From Marinobacter sp. LV10R510-11A (GTDB taxonomy: Bacteria; Pseudomonadota; Gammaproteobacteria; Pseudomonadales; Oleiphilaceae): a stretch of 64,000 nucleotides of DNA. Below are positions 53,633-61,670 of this stretch, piece after piece (the stretch's first letter is position 1; each line of letters begins with the position of its first letter). The position numbers were made by a program, and so were the translations under genes. The notes beneath the pieces were generated by a model. That model did not search any database and was not told the origin of the DNA. It was given only the letters and a program-made list of their open reading frames with translations. Location: the NCBI RefSeq assembly GCF_900215155.1, contig NZ_LT907980.1, positions 3,906,001 through 3,970,000 of the forward strand. The letters run 5' to 3'.

Positions 53633-54862
53633 CTACACCAGCGTCCCGCCGAATACAAAGACCAGCTGGCAGATACCCGCTACCAGGCCGAGGGTTGCGC
53701 CAACTAAGATCAACTTAACTTCATCCTCTTGGAAACAGGGACGAAGCAACTCCTGAAACTCCTCCGAAGAAAGGGCAATCATCCGCTCCACCATAATGGA
53801 CTCAACGGCGCGAGCCCTGTCGGCCTCAAATACTGGGTTGGTGAAGGAAGTTTTGGATATCTCGATGGCCTTTTCGCCCACTTGGCTTTTAAGGGTGGCG
53901 AAGCCGGTTGGGCCGAACGCTACCTGAGTCAGAGCTTTGCCCATACCAGCGGTTTCATCCACCAACGGCTTAATATGCTTTTTCACCATGTTACGGGCGC
54001 GATCACTTTTGGGGCCTTCCATTATGGCGTTGATGATATTGCCGACCGTGAGTATTTCATGGGTCACTATATGGCAAAAGGATGCGGCCACCTCGGGCTG
54101 GCGTTTTAGAAACAGGCCCTGAAATGAAAATGGGCCGATTTTCTTCGGGTGCAGCGGGCGGAAAATAACGTTCAGTGCAATCCAATTGGTCGCCCAACCT
54201 ACTAACAGTCCGAAGAAAGGCAGTACCCACCAGCTTTGGTAGTTGTACCAAACAGCCATCTGAACCAGGCCGAACAGAAAGCCGAAATAGAGACCGGAGT
54301 TCACGATAAACTTGAACTCCGCATCGCCACATTCCAAAAAGATGCGGTTCAGTAGTTGTTTGTCAGCAGACAGTCTATCAATGACCATACCTTTGATATC
54401 GAGCAGGTCTTCTATGTTGTTAGAAATGTCGTCTACTAAATTGTCGACCAATTGCGGTGTGGATTTGCGAACCCTATCGTAAACCATCTTTCGGGCGGAA
54501 GAGGGAAGGTTCTCCCAGAATGTTGGGTACTCTCTGAGCATCATCTCGTCCACGTACTCTTCGATGCGGGGATCTACAGAGTGGATGATGTGGGCAGCGA
54601 GTACTTTGGGGTCAATCTGCTGAAAGATTTCCGGCACAGTACCGATTTTGGAGATGGTGGCGTCTACGCTGATAGCAGCCATTTTACGGGCTTTTGAGGG
54701 AATAATACCCTGCCAGCCTAGCAAAGGTGGCTTGCCAATGAACTCCAGCGGGAAGAAGGTCATCTTGATGGCTAGCCAGTTGGTGGTCCAGCCAATAAGT
54801 GCAGCAATAACGGGAATACTGAGGTATTGCCAGAACTCTGGGTTAGTAAGCAAACTTGTCAT
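53633..54862 (-). CDS. DUF445 membrane protein with internal duplication
   Basis: 409 residues with membrane helices near both ends and in the middle. Two copies of one motif are visible: IGWTTNWLAIKMTFFPLEF near residue 23 and VGWATNWIALNVIFRPLHP near residue 220, each followed by a similar amphipathic segment (LLGWQGIIPSK; SFQGLFLKRQ). The family is widespread and uncharacterised. It is on the same strand as rsmE, 105 bp downstream of nothing obvious; its own promoter probably lies in 54,863-54,967. Confidence 0.85.
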   Translation of the reverse strand: MTSLLTNPEFWQYLSIPVIAALIGWTTNWLAIKMTFFPLEFIGKPPLLGWQGIIPSKARKMAAISVDATISKIGTVPEIFQQIDPKVLAAHIIHSVDPRIEEYVDEMMLREYPTFWENLPSSARKMVYDRVRKSTPQLVDNLVDDISNNIEDLLDIKGMVIDRLSADKQLLNRIFLECGDAEFKFIVNSGLYFGFLFGLVQMAVWYNYQSWWVLPFFGLLVGWATNWIALNVIFRPLHPKKIGPFSFQGLFLKRQPEVAASFCHIVTHEILTVGNIINAIMEGPKSDRARNMVKKHIKPLVDETAGMGKALTQVAFGPTGFATLKSQVGEKAIEISKTSFTNPVFEADRARAVESIMVERMIALSSEEFQELLRPCFQEDEVKLILVGATLGLVAGICQLVFVFGGTLV

Positions 54863-54967
54863 CCGGGGCTCGCACTCGCTTTTTTGTTTATATCTGCGGA
54901 TTGGATAATGTTTGGATGGCCGGTGCCTGTCAATGACTCATAAGACCCTGCAAGGTGGCAATATGGT

Positions 54968-55702
54968 TTAGTGGCCGATATCTCCCCATAACCACTGGCA
55001 AAGTGCCATGGCCGAAACTGGAGCGGTTTCTGTTCTCAGAACCCGTGGGCCGAGGGCAACGGGTAGGAAGCCTTCCTTCTGTGCTTGTGCAATTTCTTCT
55101 GACGTTAGGCCGCCTTCTGGGCCGATCATCAGGGCTACATGGCCAGGCTTGGCCATGGATTCCAGTGACTGCTCGGTGCGGTGGTGTAGTACCAAACGCA
55201 GATCGCAATTGCGGCTGTGTTCCAGCCATTGTTCCACAGTCATAACCGGCATAATCTCGGGCACCCGGGCACGGCCACACTGCTCTGCAGCGCTCACAGC
55301 AACCGATTGCCAGTGGCGCAGACGTTTGTCTTCCCGGTCGCCTTTCAACTTTACTTCACAGCGTTCAGTGGTCAGGGGCACTATACAGGTTGCGCCCATT
55401 TCCACGGCCTTCTGAACGGCGTAGTCCATGCGGTCGCCCTTGGACAGGGCTTGGCCAAGAGTAATCTGCAACGGCGATTCGGTGTGGTTGATCTCAGGCA
55501 CTCCTACGAGCACCTCTACCCGCTTCTTTCCCGCTTCGGTAATCGTGGCCGGGTAGTCTTGTCCATCACCATTGAACAGTCTCAACTCCTGCCCTGGCTG
55601 CATGCGCAATACGCGGCCCACGTGCTGGGCCGCGTATTCATCCAGATCCGCGTGGTTTCCTTCACTTAATGGCGAATCGGTATAAATTCTGGGGATGCGC
55701 AT
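54968..55702 (-). CDS. rsmE: 16S rRNA m3U1498 methyltransferase RsmE
   Basis: SPOUT-class methyltransferase of 244 residues. N-terminal PUA-like domain (HVGRVLRMQPGQELRLFNGD) and C-terminal knot with LMIGPEGGLTSEEI and LGPRVLRTETA, the SAM-binding trefoil motifs. It methylates N3 of U1498 in 16S rRNA. It starts 15 bp after the bioA stop, so the two are probably cotranscribed. Confidence 0.94.
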   Translation of the reverse strand: MRIPRIYTDSPLSEGNHADLDEYAAQHVGRVLRMQPGQELRLFNGDGQDYPATITEAGKKRVEVLVGVPEINHTESPLQITLGQALSKGDRMDYAVQKAVEMGATCIVPLTTERCEVKLKGDREDKRLRHWQSVAVSAAEQCGRARVPEIMPVMTVEQWLEHSRNCDLRLVLHHRTEQSLESMAKPGHVALMIGPEGGLTSEEIAQAQKEGFLPVALGPRVLRTETAPVSAMALCQWLWGDIGH

Positions 55703-55717
55703 GCGTGTTTACCTTGA

Positions 55718-57067
55718 TCAGTCCCGAACGGCTATGTCGATGCCTTCGGTCGCAACCTGAGCCAGATGGTGAATCTGATCTTCGTTGATAACGTAGGGTG
55801 GCATGAAGTAAACCACATTACCCAGGGGTCGAAGCAAGGCCTGGCGGGTGAGAGAGTGCTGATAAACACGTAAACCCCGGCGTTCTTGCCAAGGGAAGGG
55901 GGTTTTTGAAGCTTTGTCCTTCACCATTTCCACCGCTAGGGTCATGCCATGCTGGCGCACGTCACCCACGTTCGGGTGGTCCGCCAGGTGAGCAACCGAA
56001 TCTGCCATGCACGCCGAGAGCCGGCGGTTGTTCTCAATAACATTGTCATCCCGGAAGATATCGAGGGTCGCCAGTGCAACCGCGCAGCCGATGGCGTTGC
56101 CCGTATAGCTGTGGCTGTGCAAGAAGGCCTTTAGGGTGTTGTAGTCGTCGTAAAAGGCGTTGTAAACGGTGTCTGTGGTCAGCACCACGGAGAGCGGAAG
56201 GTAACCGGCGGTAAGGCCCTTGGAAAGGCACATAAAATCTGGAGTGATCCCGGATTGTTCACAGGCGAACAGGGTTCCGGTGCGGCCAAAGCCCACGGCA
56301 ATTTCGTCGGCGATTAAATGCACGCCGTAACGGTCGCAGGCCTCACGCAGTAGAGTGTGGTAAATCGGGTGATGCATGCGCATGCCTCCCGCGCACTGAA
56401 TCATGGGTTCCACCACCACGGCACAGATTTCGTCATGCTTTTCGGCCAGCAGAGCATCCATGGCTACAAACTGGCGCCGCGCATAGTCTTCGTCGGTTTC
56501 GCCCGGCTCTTTGTTGTACGCGTCCGGCGACGGAGCAGTGAGTACTTCCATCAGCAGTGGCTGGTAGGTGTCTTTGTAGAGCGCAACGTCACCCAGCGCC
56601 AGAGCACCCAAAGTTTCACCGTGATAACTGTTGCTCAAATTCACAAAGTTTTTCTTGCTGGGTTTGCTCAGGTTTTTCCAGTAGTGATAACTCATCTTCA
56701 GCGCGGCTTCGATGGCGGAAGAGCCGTTGTCTGCGTAGAAGCATTTGTTCAGTCCCGGAGGGGTTACTTCGATTAAACGCTCCGACAGGTTGACCACCGG
56801 TTCGTGGGTGAAACCCGCCAGCATAGCGTGCTCCAGTGTGCCGATCTGTTCCTGAATCGCTGCGTTGATTCTAGGGTTGGCATGGCCGAACAGGTTCACC
56901 CACCAAGAGCTGACAGCATCTATGTAACGGTTCTTCTCAAAATCTTCGAGCCAGACGCCTTTGCCACTTTTTATCGGAATGAGCGGCAGAGTTTCGTGGT
57001 CCTTCATCTGGGTGCAAGGGTGCCACACAGACTTGAGATCGCGGGCGACAAGGTCGGCATTGCGCAT
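55718..57067 (-). CDS. bioA: Adenosylmethionine--8-amino-7-oxononanoate aminotransferase BioA
   Basis: PLP-dependent class III aminotransferase of 449 residues that makes 7,8-diaminononanoate in biotin synthesis. Seen: VWHPCTQMKDHE (substrate region), YIDAVSSWWVNLFGH, FYADNGSSAIEAALKM, the Asp of LIADEIAVGFGRTG, and the PLP-binding Lys in CLSKGLTAGYLPLS (about 272-286). ATG at 57067 after CGGAGAG. A BirA-like operator lies about 45-78 bp upstream. bioBFHCD are not in the window. Confidence 0.95.
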   Translation of the reverse strand: MRNADLVARDLKSVWHPCTQMKDHETLPLIPIKSGKGVWLEDFEKNRYIDAVSSWWVNLFGHANPRINAAIQEQIGTLEHAMLAGFTHEPVVNLSERLIEVTPPGLNKCFYADNGSSAIEAALKMSYHYWKNLSKPSKKNFVNLSNSYHGETLGALALGDVALYKDTYQPLLMEVLTAPSPDAYNKEPGETDEDYARRQFVAMDALLAEKHDEICAVVVEPMIQCAGGMRMHHPIYHTLLREACDRYGVHLIADEIAVGFGRTGTLFACEQSGITPDFMCLSKGLTAGYLPLSVVLTTDTVYNAFYDDYNTLKAFLHSHSYTGNAIGCAVALATLDIFRDDNVIENNRRLSACMADSVAHLADHPNVGDVRQHGMTLAVEMVKDKASKTPFPWQERRGLRVYQHSLTRQALLRPLGNVVYFMPPYVINEDQIHHLAQVATEGIDIAVRD

Positions 57068-57111
57068 ATTGGCTCTCCGATAAGATGATGGTTTGAAGTA
57101 ATTATTTGGCG

Positions 57112-57145
57112 GCTGTTAACCTTAGGATATAATACAGTTAACAGC
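57112..57145. promoter_or_regulatory. BirA-like biotin operator over the bioA promoter region
   Basis: GCTGTTAAC (57112-57120) and GTTAACAGC (57137-57145) are exact inverted copies separated by 16 bp. This resembles BirA boxes (TGTAAAC or TGTTAAC half sites with a 14-16 bp spacer). The spacer contains TATAAT on the plus strand (57128-57133) and TATTAT on the minus strand, so the site covers the -10 of promoters in both directions. Position next to bioA supports the call. Confidence 0.7.
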
Positions 57146-57245
57146 GGCGGCTGACTACGGTGCCACCGTGGACTGACCGGCTGGCCAATGCGCACGCCTT
57201 TCTCTGCCTCGACAATCGCAGCATCACTAAACAAAGGCTTTTTCT

Positions 57246-57734
57246 ATGGAACTTCAGCTGACACATCCTTACCAGGCTGGCATCGGGCGAGTGCTTGGAG
57301 CTTTCTTTGACAAGAATCACATCCTTGAGAAAAACGCCCTTCTAGGCGCCCGCAATGTGAATGTAGCCGAGCTAAAAAAGGACGAGGCCTCCGCAAAACT
57401 GGTCGTTGAGCGGCAAATGACCACTTCTGCAGAAGTGCCTGGCATGCTGGCCAGCTTCCACCGGGAATGGAATCAAGTAAGGCAAGAAGAACACTGGTTT
57501 CGCAAAAGTGACGGCGAGTGGCACTGTGAGTTTCGCGTACACATTGAAGGCGTACCGGCGAAGATCAAAGGCATGATGAGGTTAGAGGGCTCAGAAGAGT
57601 CTTGCATCAATCACGTGACTTTGAACGTGCGTTGCGATGTGCCGCTGATGGGCAAAAAGATTGCGGCGTTTTTAGCAGATGATTCCCGCGCTAAAATTGA
57701 CCGTGAGTACGAAACCATACAGCAGATGTTATGA
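57246..57734 (+). CDS. DUF2505-like protein (SRPBCC-type) of unknown function
   Basis: 162 residues, no signal or membrane segment. The pattern of a long beta sheet with a C-terminal helix (YQAGIGRVLGAFFDKNHI, HWFRKSDGEWHCEFRVHIEG, GKKIAAFLADDSRAKIDREYE) resembles the START/SRPBCC-like DUF2505 family. The ligand is unknown. It is divergent from bioA and could share the BirA-like operator, but a link to biotin is only positional. The ribosome site before the ATG is weak. Confidence 0.65.
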   Translation: MELQLTHPYQAGIGRVLGAFFDKNHILEKNALLGARNVNVAELKKDEASAKLVVERQMTTSAEVPGMLASFHREWNQVRQEEHWFRKSDGEWHCEFRVHIEGVPAKIKGMMRLEGSEESCINHVTLNVRCDVPLMGKKIAAFLADDSRAKIDREYETIQQML

Positions 57735-57772
57735 TGCGGTAACAAGGATGAAAACGACGCAAAGGATGCGAC

Positions 57773-58063
57773 ATGAGTAAAGCGATTGTGCTTCTCGGAG
57801 ACCTAGGCTCCGATCACGAAGGTTACCCGCCCACACCGGTATTGGCCGGCTCCCCCGATGTTTTGGTTGATGGCAAGCCCGTAGCCCGGCTGGGCGACCC
57901 GCTGGCGATTCACTCCAAGCCCCTGCATCCCCCGCATCCTCGTGCAATTGCTGGCGGTTCTGGCACTGTATTGATTAACGGACAGCCTGCGGCGATAACC
58001 GGCAGTGCGATTACCTGTGGGGGAGTGACGATGGGTTCTGGTTCGGTGATTATTGGCAATTGA
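57773..58063 (+). CDS. PAAR-domain protein (orphan type VI secretion spike tip)
   Basis: 96 residues that are entirely PAAR-type repeats: LAGSPDVLVDGKPVARLGD, then AGGSGTVLINGQPAAITG and ITCGGVTMGSGSVIIGN, with His and Cys residues (IHSKPLHPPHP, C near 83) suited to the zinc at the cone tip. PAAR proteins cap the VgrG spike in type VI secretion systems. No VgrG, Hcp, effector or immunity gene is adjacent. AGGA precedes the ATG. Confidence 0.88.
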   Translation: MSKAIVLLGDLGSDHEGYPPTPVLAGSPDVLVDGKPVARLGDPLAIHSKPLHPPHPRAIAGGSGTVLINGQPAAITGSAITCGGVTMGSGSVIIGN

Positions 58064-58156
58064 TGTTTCGCTTATCCAAGCTGTCTGTAAGGTTTGGATA
58101 TTCCGCTATGACTGGTGGAGGAAGTAGAAGTCCATTTACAAAGCGGTTTGCTCGAA

Positions 58157-58187
58157 GGTTGTCATAAGACAACCAGGCGAGTATTAT
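58157..58187 (+). promoter_or_regulatory. Promoter with overlapping palindromic operator before the two-gene module
   Basis: TTGTCA (58159-58164) and TATTAT (58182-58187) have a 17-bp spacer and are close to sigma-70 consensus. GGTTGTC-ATAA-GACAACC (58157-58174), a perfect 7-4-7 palindrome, covers the -35. The implied start is near 58194, 16 bp before the ATG at 58210. This is the layout of an autorepressed toxin-antitoxin promoter. Confidence 0.65.
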
Positions 58188-58209
58188 TTGATCAGCGTAG
58201 CAGGATGCT

Positions 58210-58482
58210 ATGAGAAGGAAACGTCACACAGATAAGGATATCGAAGCCGCTATCGCCTACGCGGAAATAAAAGGCTGGCGAATTGAGATGCGAAACGGCC
58301 ATGCCTGGGGGCGAATGTATTGCCCTTTTAACGATTCGCAGTGCAGATGTGGCGATTTTTGTGTTGCCAGCATCTGGAGCACACCGAGGAGTGCTGGCAA
58401 TCATGCCCGGCAAATCTGTCGCATTGTGGATAACTGCTCCGGGGGTCGAGACGATGCAGGAGAGGATGGTCATGAATCCTGA
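58210..58482 (+). CDS. Small basic protein, HicA-like toxin candidate
   Basis: 90 residues. The N-terminal half, RHTDKDIEAAIAYAEIKGW followed by RIEMRNGHAWGRMYCP, has the helix-strand-strand order and a G-His pair in the place where HicA mRNA interferases keep their catalytic GSH. It differs from HicA in having a longer C-terminal half with CRCGDFCVASIWS and a second His (GNHARQICRIV). Overlaps the next gene by 11 bp, so the two are translationally coupled. I recall similar pairs in other proteobacteria, unnamed. The toxin role is inferred. Confidence 0.65.
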   Translation: MRRKRHTDKDIEAAIAYAEIKGWRIEMRNGHAWGRMYCPFNDSQCRCGDFCVASIWSTPRSAGNHARQICRIVDNCSGGRDDAGEDGHES

Positions 58483-58996
58483 TTTTTATTTCACACTGAC
58501 GTTTGCGATGCCAGAAACCATTGAAGTGGAGGAAATCGAAGGGCGGCTATTCGAGGCCGGCTGCGATGACGCCATCATTGGTCTTGGTCAAAAAGGCAGG
58601 CTGGCTTTGAACTTCACTCGCGAGGCGACATCGGCGGAAACGGCGATATTGAGTGCTCTGCGAGACGTTCAGCAGGCATTGCCGCAAACGCGGCTTGTGG
58701 AAGCCGGGCCTGACCTTGTTGGCATTTCCGACATGGCGAAACTCCTAGAATTTTCCCGCCAGAATATGCGCAAACTTATCCAGGCTCATCTGGTCAGCTT
58801 TCCTCTGCCATTGCACGAGGGAGCCTCTGCAATTTGGCATTTGGCGGATGTGCTCGAGTGGTTTTCTGATAAGCAGAATCGACCCATTTCGCCCGATCTT
58901 CTAGACGTGGCGCGGGTTAGCATGGGTGTAAATATTGCGCGGGAAACGGAACGAGTGGATCGTAGGCTGCAGGCGCAGCTAAAGGAAATCGCCTAG
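58472..58996 (+). CDS. Two-domain protein with C-terminal helix-turn-helix, antitoxin candidate
   Basis: 174 residues. The N-terminal part (about 1-75: FYFTLTFAMPETIEVEEIE, GCDDAIIGLGQKGRLALNF) looks like a small alpha/beta domain, with some likeness to HicB. The C-terminal part has a helix-turn-helix (VGISDMAKLLEFSRQNMRKL, about 88-108) and WHLADVLEWFSDK, a MerR/excisionase-type pattern. The start is ATG 58472 after AGGAGAGG. A toxin-neutralising and promoter-binding role fits the overlap with the first gene and the palindrome over the -35, but is inferred. Confidence 0.65.
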   Translation: MNPDFYFTLTFAMPETIEVEEIEGRLFEAGCDDAIIGLGQKGRLALNFTREATSAETAILSALRDVQQALPQTRLVEAGPDLVGISDMAKLLEFSRQNMRKLIQAHLVSFPLPLHEGASAIWHLADVLEWFSDKQNRPISPDLLDVARVSMGVNIARETERVDRRLQAQLKEIA

Positions 58997-59022
58997 CGTT
59001 TGATGCCAGCACAACGACAAAG

Positions 59023-59044
59023 CCCCCGCCCTTTAAGGGGGGGG
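59023..59044. terminator. GC-rich hairpin between convergent genes
   Basis: CCCCC(GCCCTTTAA)GGGGG can pair between the antitoxin-like gene and the convergent ABC ATPase gene. No T-run follows on either strand, so it is at best a weak bidirectional terminator. Confidence 0.35.
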
Positions 59045-59056
59045 TAATCAGGACGG

Positions 59057-59803
59057 TCAGTGCGCCAGCACCCTCGAGAGGAACGCCTGAGTGCGTTCGT
59101 TCTGAGGGTTGTCGAACACGTCTTCTGGTTTGCCTTCCTCCACAATCTGGCCTTCGTGGATGTAGATCACACGATCTGCCACTTCCCGGGCGAAGCTCAT
59201 TTCATGGGTGACCACCATCATGGTCATGCCTTCTTTGGCTAGTTCCCGCATTACGTCCAGCACTTCACCGATCATTTCCGGGTCCAGCGCCGAGGTGGGC
59301 TCATCGAACAGCATCAGGCGTGGTTCCATGGCCAGGGCGCGGGCGATGGCAACACGTTGCTGCTGGCCCCCGGAGAGATGGCTTGGGTACTTGTCGGCCT
59401 GGCTGCCAATGCCTACCCTTTCCAGCAGGCGGTCCGCAGTGGCGTTTGCGACGGTTTTCGGCGCGTTTCTGACTTTCTGGGGCGCCAGCATGATGTTCTT
59501 TTTCACCGTAAGGTGAGGGAACAGGTTGAACTGCTGGAACACCATGCCAACTTCTTTGCGGATTTCCGCGAGGACTTGCTGGTTGCCGCCTTTGGGGGCA
59601 AGGGTCTGGCCCTCTACCTCCAGGTGGCCGGATTCGTACTCTTCCAAGCCGTTTACGCAGCGAATGAGCGTGGATTTACCGGAGCCACTGGCGCCAATAA
59701 TCACCACCACTTCGCCTTGTTCTACGGATAAATCGATATCTTTAAGGACATGCAGTTTGCCGAAGTACTTGTTCATGCCCTTCATTTTCACAATCTGAGT
59801 CAT
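59057..59803 (-). CDS. Polar amino-acid ABC transporter ATPase (GlnQ-like)
   Basis: 248 residues. Walker [10 protein letters not shown] (about 36-44), Q-loop [11 protein letters not shown], signature [16 protein letters not shown], Walker [14 protein letters not shown] and switch His VVTHEMSF are all intact. It is typical of GlnQ/HisP/ArtP importers. It lies 14 bp after the permease gene and is last in the operon. Confidence 0.93.
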   Translation of the reverse strand: MTQIVKMKGMNKYFGKLHVLKDIDLSVEQGEVVVIIGASGSGKSTLIRCVNGLEEYESGHLEVEGQTLAPKGGNQQVLAEIRKEVGMVFQQFNLFPHLTVKKNIMLAPQKVRNAPKTVANATADRLLERVGIGSQADKYPSHLSGGQQQRVAIARALAMEPRLMLFDEPTSALDPEMIGEVLDVMRELAKEGMTMMVVTHEMSFAREVADRVIYIHEGQIVEEGKPEDVFDNPQNERTQAFLSRVLAH

Positions 59804-59816
59804 GGGTCAGGTTCCT

Positions 59817-60488
59817 TCAGACAGAGGCCAGTCCGCGCCGTTCAACCAGGCGAAGAATCAGGGACAGGGAGAGGGTAATGGCCAGATACATAATAGCGAC
59901 CACGAAATACACCTCAAAAGCGGTGAAGGTGCTGGCAATGTAAACCTGGCCCTGACGAACGAGTTCGCCCACACCAATAACTGAGAACAGGGACGTGTCC
60001 TTGATGCTCACAATGGCCTGGTTGCCAAGTGGCGGAATCATGCGCCGGAAGGCCTGCGGCCAAGTGATGGACCAAAATGTCTGGGTGCGGGAAAGGCCCA
60101 GAGATAGACCGGCTTCACCTTGGCCCTTGTCGATGGACTGAACGCCACCACGTACCACTTCAGAAATGTAAGCGCCCGAGTTCAGCGCAATTGCGGCGAT
60201 ACCCGCAGTAAGAGGATCGATGGGGCCACCGATAAGATCCGGCAGGCCGTAAAAAATAAACAGAACCTGAACCAGAATGGGGGTACCACGAAAGATCTCG
60301 ATATAGGCCGTTGCAGGCCATTTCAGAAACCATTTTTTGTTGATGCTTAGCAGGCCAAAAAAGATGCCCAAGGCAAAGCCGATAATCAGGCCGCCAAATG
60401 AAATCATCAGGGTGTAGGGTATCCCCTTAAGAAGGAAGGGAATAGAGTCGATGGCTGCTTGCCAGTCAAATTGGAACTGGGATTCCAC
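59817..60488 (-). CDS. Polar amino-acid ABC transporter permease (GlnP-like)
   Basis: 223 residues with five membrane helices. The EAA loop is seen as EAGLSLGLSRTQTFWSITWPQ (in two pieces, about 138-158), and the family start FLLKGIPYTLMISFGGLIIG is clear. The start is GTG at 60488. Only one permease gene is present, so it probably works as a homodimer. Preceded by a strong hairpin that separates it from the binding-protein gene. Confidence 0.92.
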   Translation of the reverse strand: MESQFQFDWQAAIDSIPFLLKGIPYTLMISFGGLIIGFALGIFFGLLSINKKWFLKWPATAYIEIFRGTPILVQVLFIFYGLPDLIGGPIDPLTAGIAAIALNSGAYISEVVRGGVQSIDKGQGEAGLSLGLSRTQTFWSITWPQAFRRMIPPLGNQAIVSIKDTSLFSVIGVGELVRQGQVYIASTFTAFEVYFVVAIMYLAITLSLSLILRLVERRGLASV

Positions 60489-60523
60489 AGTGTGCGTCTC
60501 CGCAGGGGTTGGAGTCAGAAGTC

Positions 60524-60544
60524 GCCGGGGCTAATAGCCCCGGC
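60524..60544 (-). promoter_or_regulatory. Intercistronic hairpin between binding-protein and permease genes
   Basis: GCCGGGGCT and AGCCCCGGC form a perfect 9-bp stem with a 3-base loop, about 20 bp after the binding-protein stop. No T-run follows. Such stems usually stabilise the upstream message or partly terminate, giving more binding protein than membrane subunits. Confidence 0.65.
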
Positions 60545-60564
60545 ACTACAAAAGGAACGAGCCT

Positions 60565-61323
60565 TTACTTGTCTTCTGGCAGGGCGCCGAACCACTTTTC
60601 GTAGATGTTTTTGTAGGTTCCGTCTTCTTTCATTGAGGCAATGGCTTCATTAACTTCGTCAACCCATTCACTGCCGTTTTTCAGTGCGATGCCGTACTGC
60701 TGGCCTTCGTACATTTTACCAATGGTTTTGACTTTACCTTCACCCTTGGTACGGGCGAAGTAGCCGACGTTCGGGGCATCGTAGAACACGGCATCTACGG
60801 CGCCGGACATCAGTGCCATGTACATGTCTGCGCTGCCTGGATACGGGGTTACACCGTCGTTCTCATCCAAGTTTTTCTTCAGGAAGTCGTAGCTTGTGCT
60901 ACCGATTTTGGAGCCGATCTTTAGGCCTTCAAGGTCGGCTATTTCGGTTACGTCGTTGTTGTCCTGGCGAACCAGAATTCTCAGACCGGAATCATAGTAC
61001 GGGTCAGAGAAATCGACGATTTTTTCACGCTCTTCGGTAATGGTAATGCCTGCAATAGCGATATCCACGTTGCCTGTTTGCAGGGCCGGAATAATGCCGT
61101 TGAAGTCCATGGTATTGAGCTTGTAATCAAAGCCGGCGCGTTGAGCGACTTCGGCGATGATTTCCATATCGAAACCGATCATCTCACCGGTTTCCTGATC
61201 CAACATCTCGAACGGAACAAAGCTGGGGTCGGTAGCCACTCGCAGAGTTTCAGCGCTTACGGTTCCGGCAGCTACGGTGAGTGCCAGGCCAGTACCCAGT
61301 GTTTTCAGCCATTTTGTGCTCAT
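60565..61323 (-). CDS. Polar amino-acid ABC transporter periplasmic binding protein
   Basis: 252 residues with a signal peptide (LGTGLALTVAAGTVSA). The mature protein starts ETLRVATDPSFVPFEM and has GFDMEIIAEVAQ, ITITEERE and FSDPYYDSG, the family 3 solute-binding pattern of glutamine/lysine/histidine binding proteins. The conserved Arg and Asp for the amino-acid backbone are present. The substrate is not certain; GlnH-like. ATG at 61323 after GGAGAAAGC. Confidence 0.93.
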   Translation of the reverse strand: MSTKWLKTLGTGLALTVAAGTVSAETLRVATDPSFVPFEMLDQETGEMIGFDMEIIAEVAQRAGFDYKLNTMDFNGIIPALQTGNVDIAIAGITITEEREKIVDFSDPYYDSGLRILVRQDNNDVTEIADLEGLKIGSKIGSTSYDFLKKNLDENDGVTPYPGSADMYMALMSGAVDAVFYDAPNVGYFARTKGEGKVKTIGKMYEGQQYGIALKNGSEWVDEVNEAIASMKEDGTYKNIYEKWFGALPEDK

Positions 61324-61498
61324 GCTTTCTCCTTTATCTTTCTTATGAGGCTCCGTTTGCCCGATAAGGCAGGCCGGAAGATTCACTGTTGATGACTGTG
61401 ACCCGCCGGGGAGCATTAGTGGAACTGCATCACGTACACTTTAGACTATTACTCAGGTGGGCGCATGAAATCAACTGCTTGGAGTGGGGAGTAACCTT

Positions 61499-61658
61499 CC
61501 CCCTCTCCCCAGCCCTCTCCCGCAAGGGGAGAGGGGGTCTACTCCCCAATCTCAAGCTCTTGTGCCCCCTCTCCCGCAAGGGGAGAGGGGAGGTCTACTC
61601 CCCAATCTCAAGCTCTTGTGCTCCCTCTCCCCTTGCGGGAGAGGGCTGGGGAGAGGGG
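61499..61658. repeat. GC-rich REP-like palindromic repeat island with perfect 36-bp arms
   Basis: The first 36 bases from about 61500 and the last 36 to 61658 are exact inverted copies (each made of CCCTCTCC / CTTGCGGGAGAGG blocks). Between them a unit of about 55 bp (ACTCCCCAATCTCAAGCTC plus a CCTCTCCCGCAAGGGGAGAGG hairpin) occurs twice as a direct repeat. It is the same family as 19,880-20,045. It lies between metF and the binding-protein gene and may insulate them. Confidence 0.85.
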
Positions 61659-61670
61659 TTAGGCGTTAAC

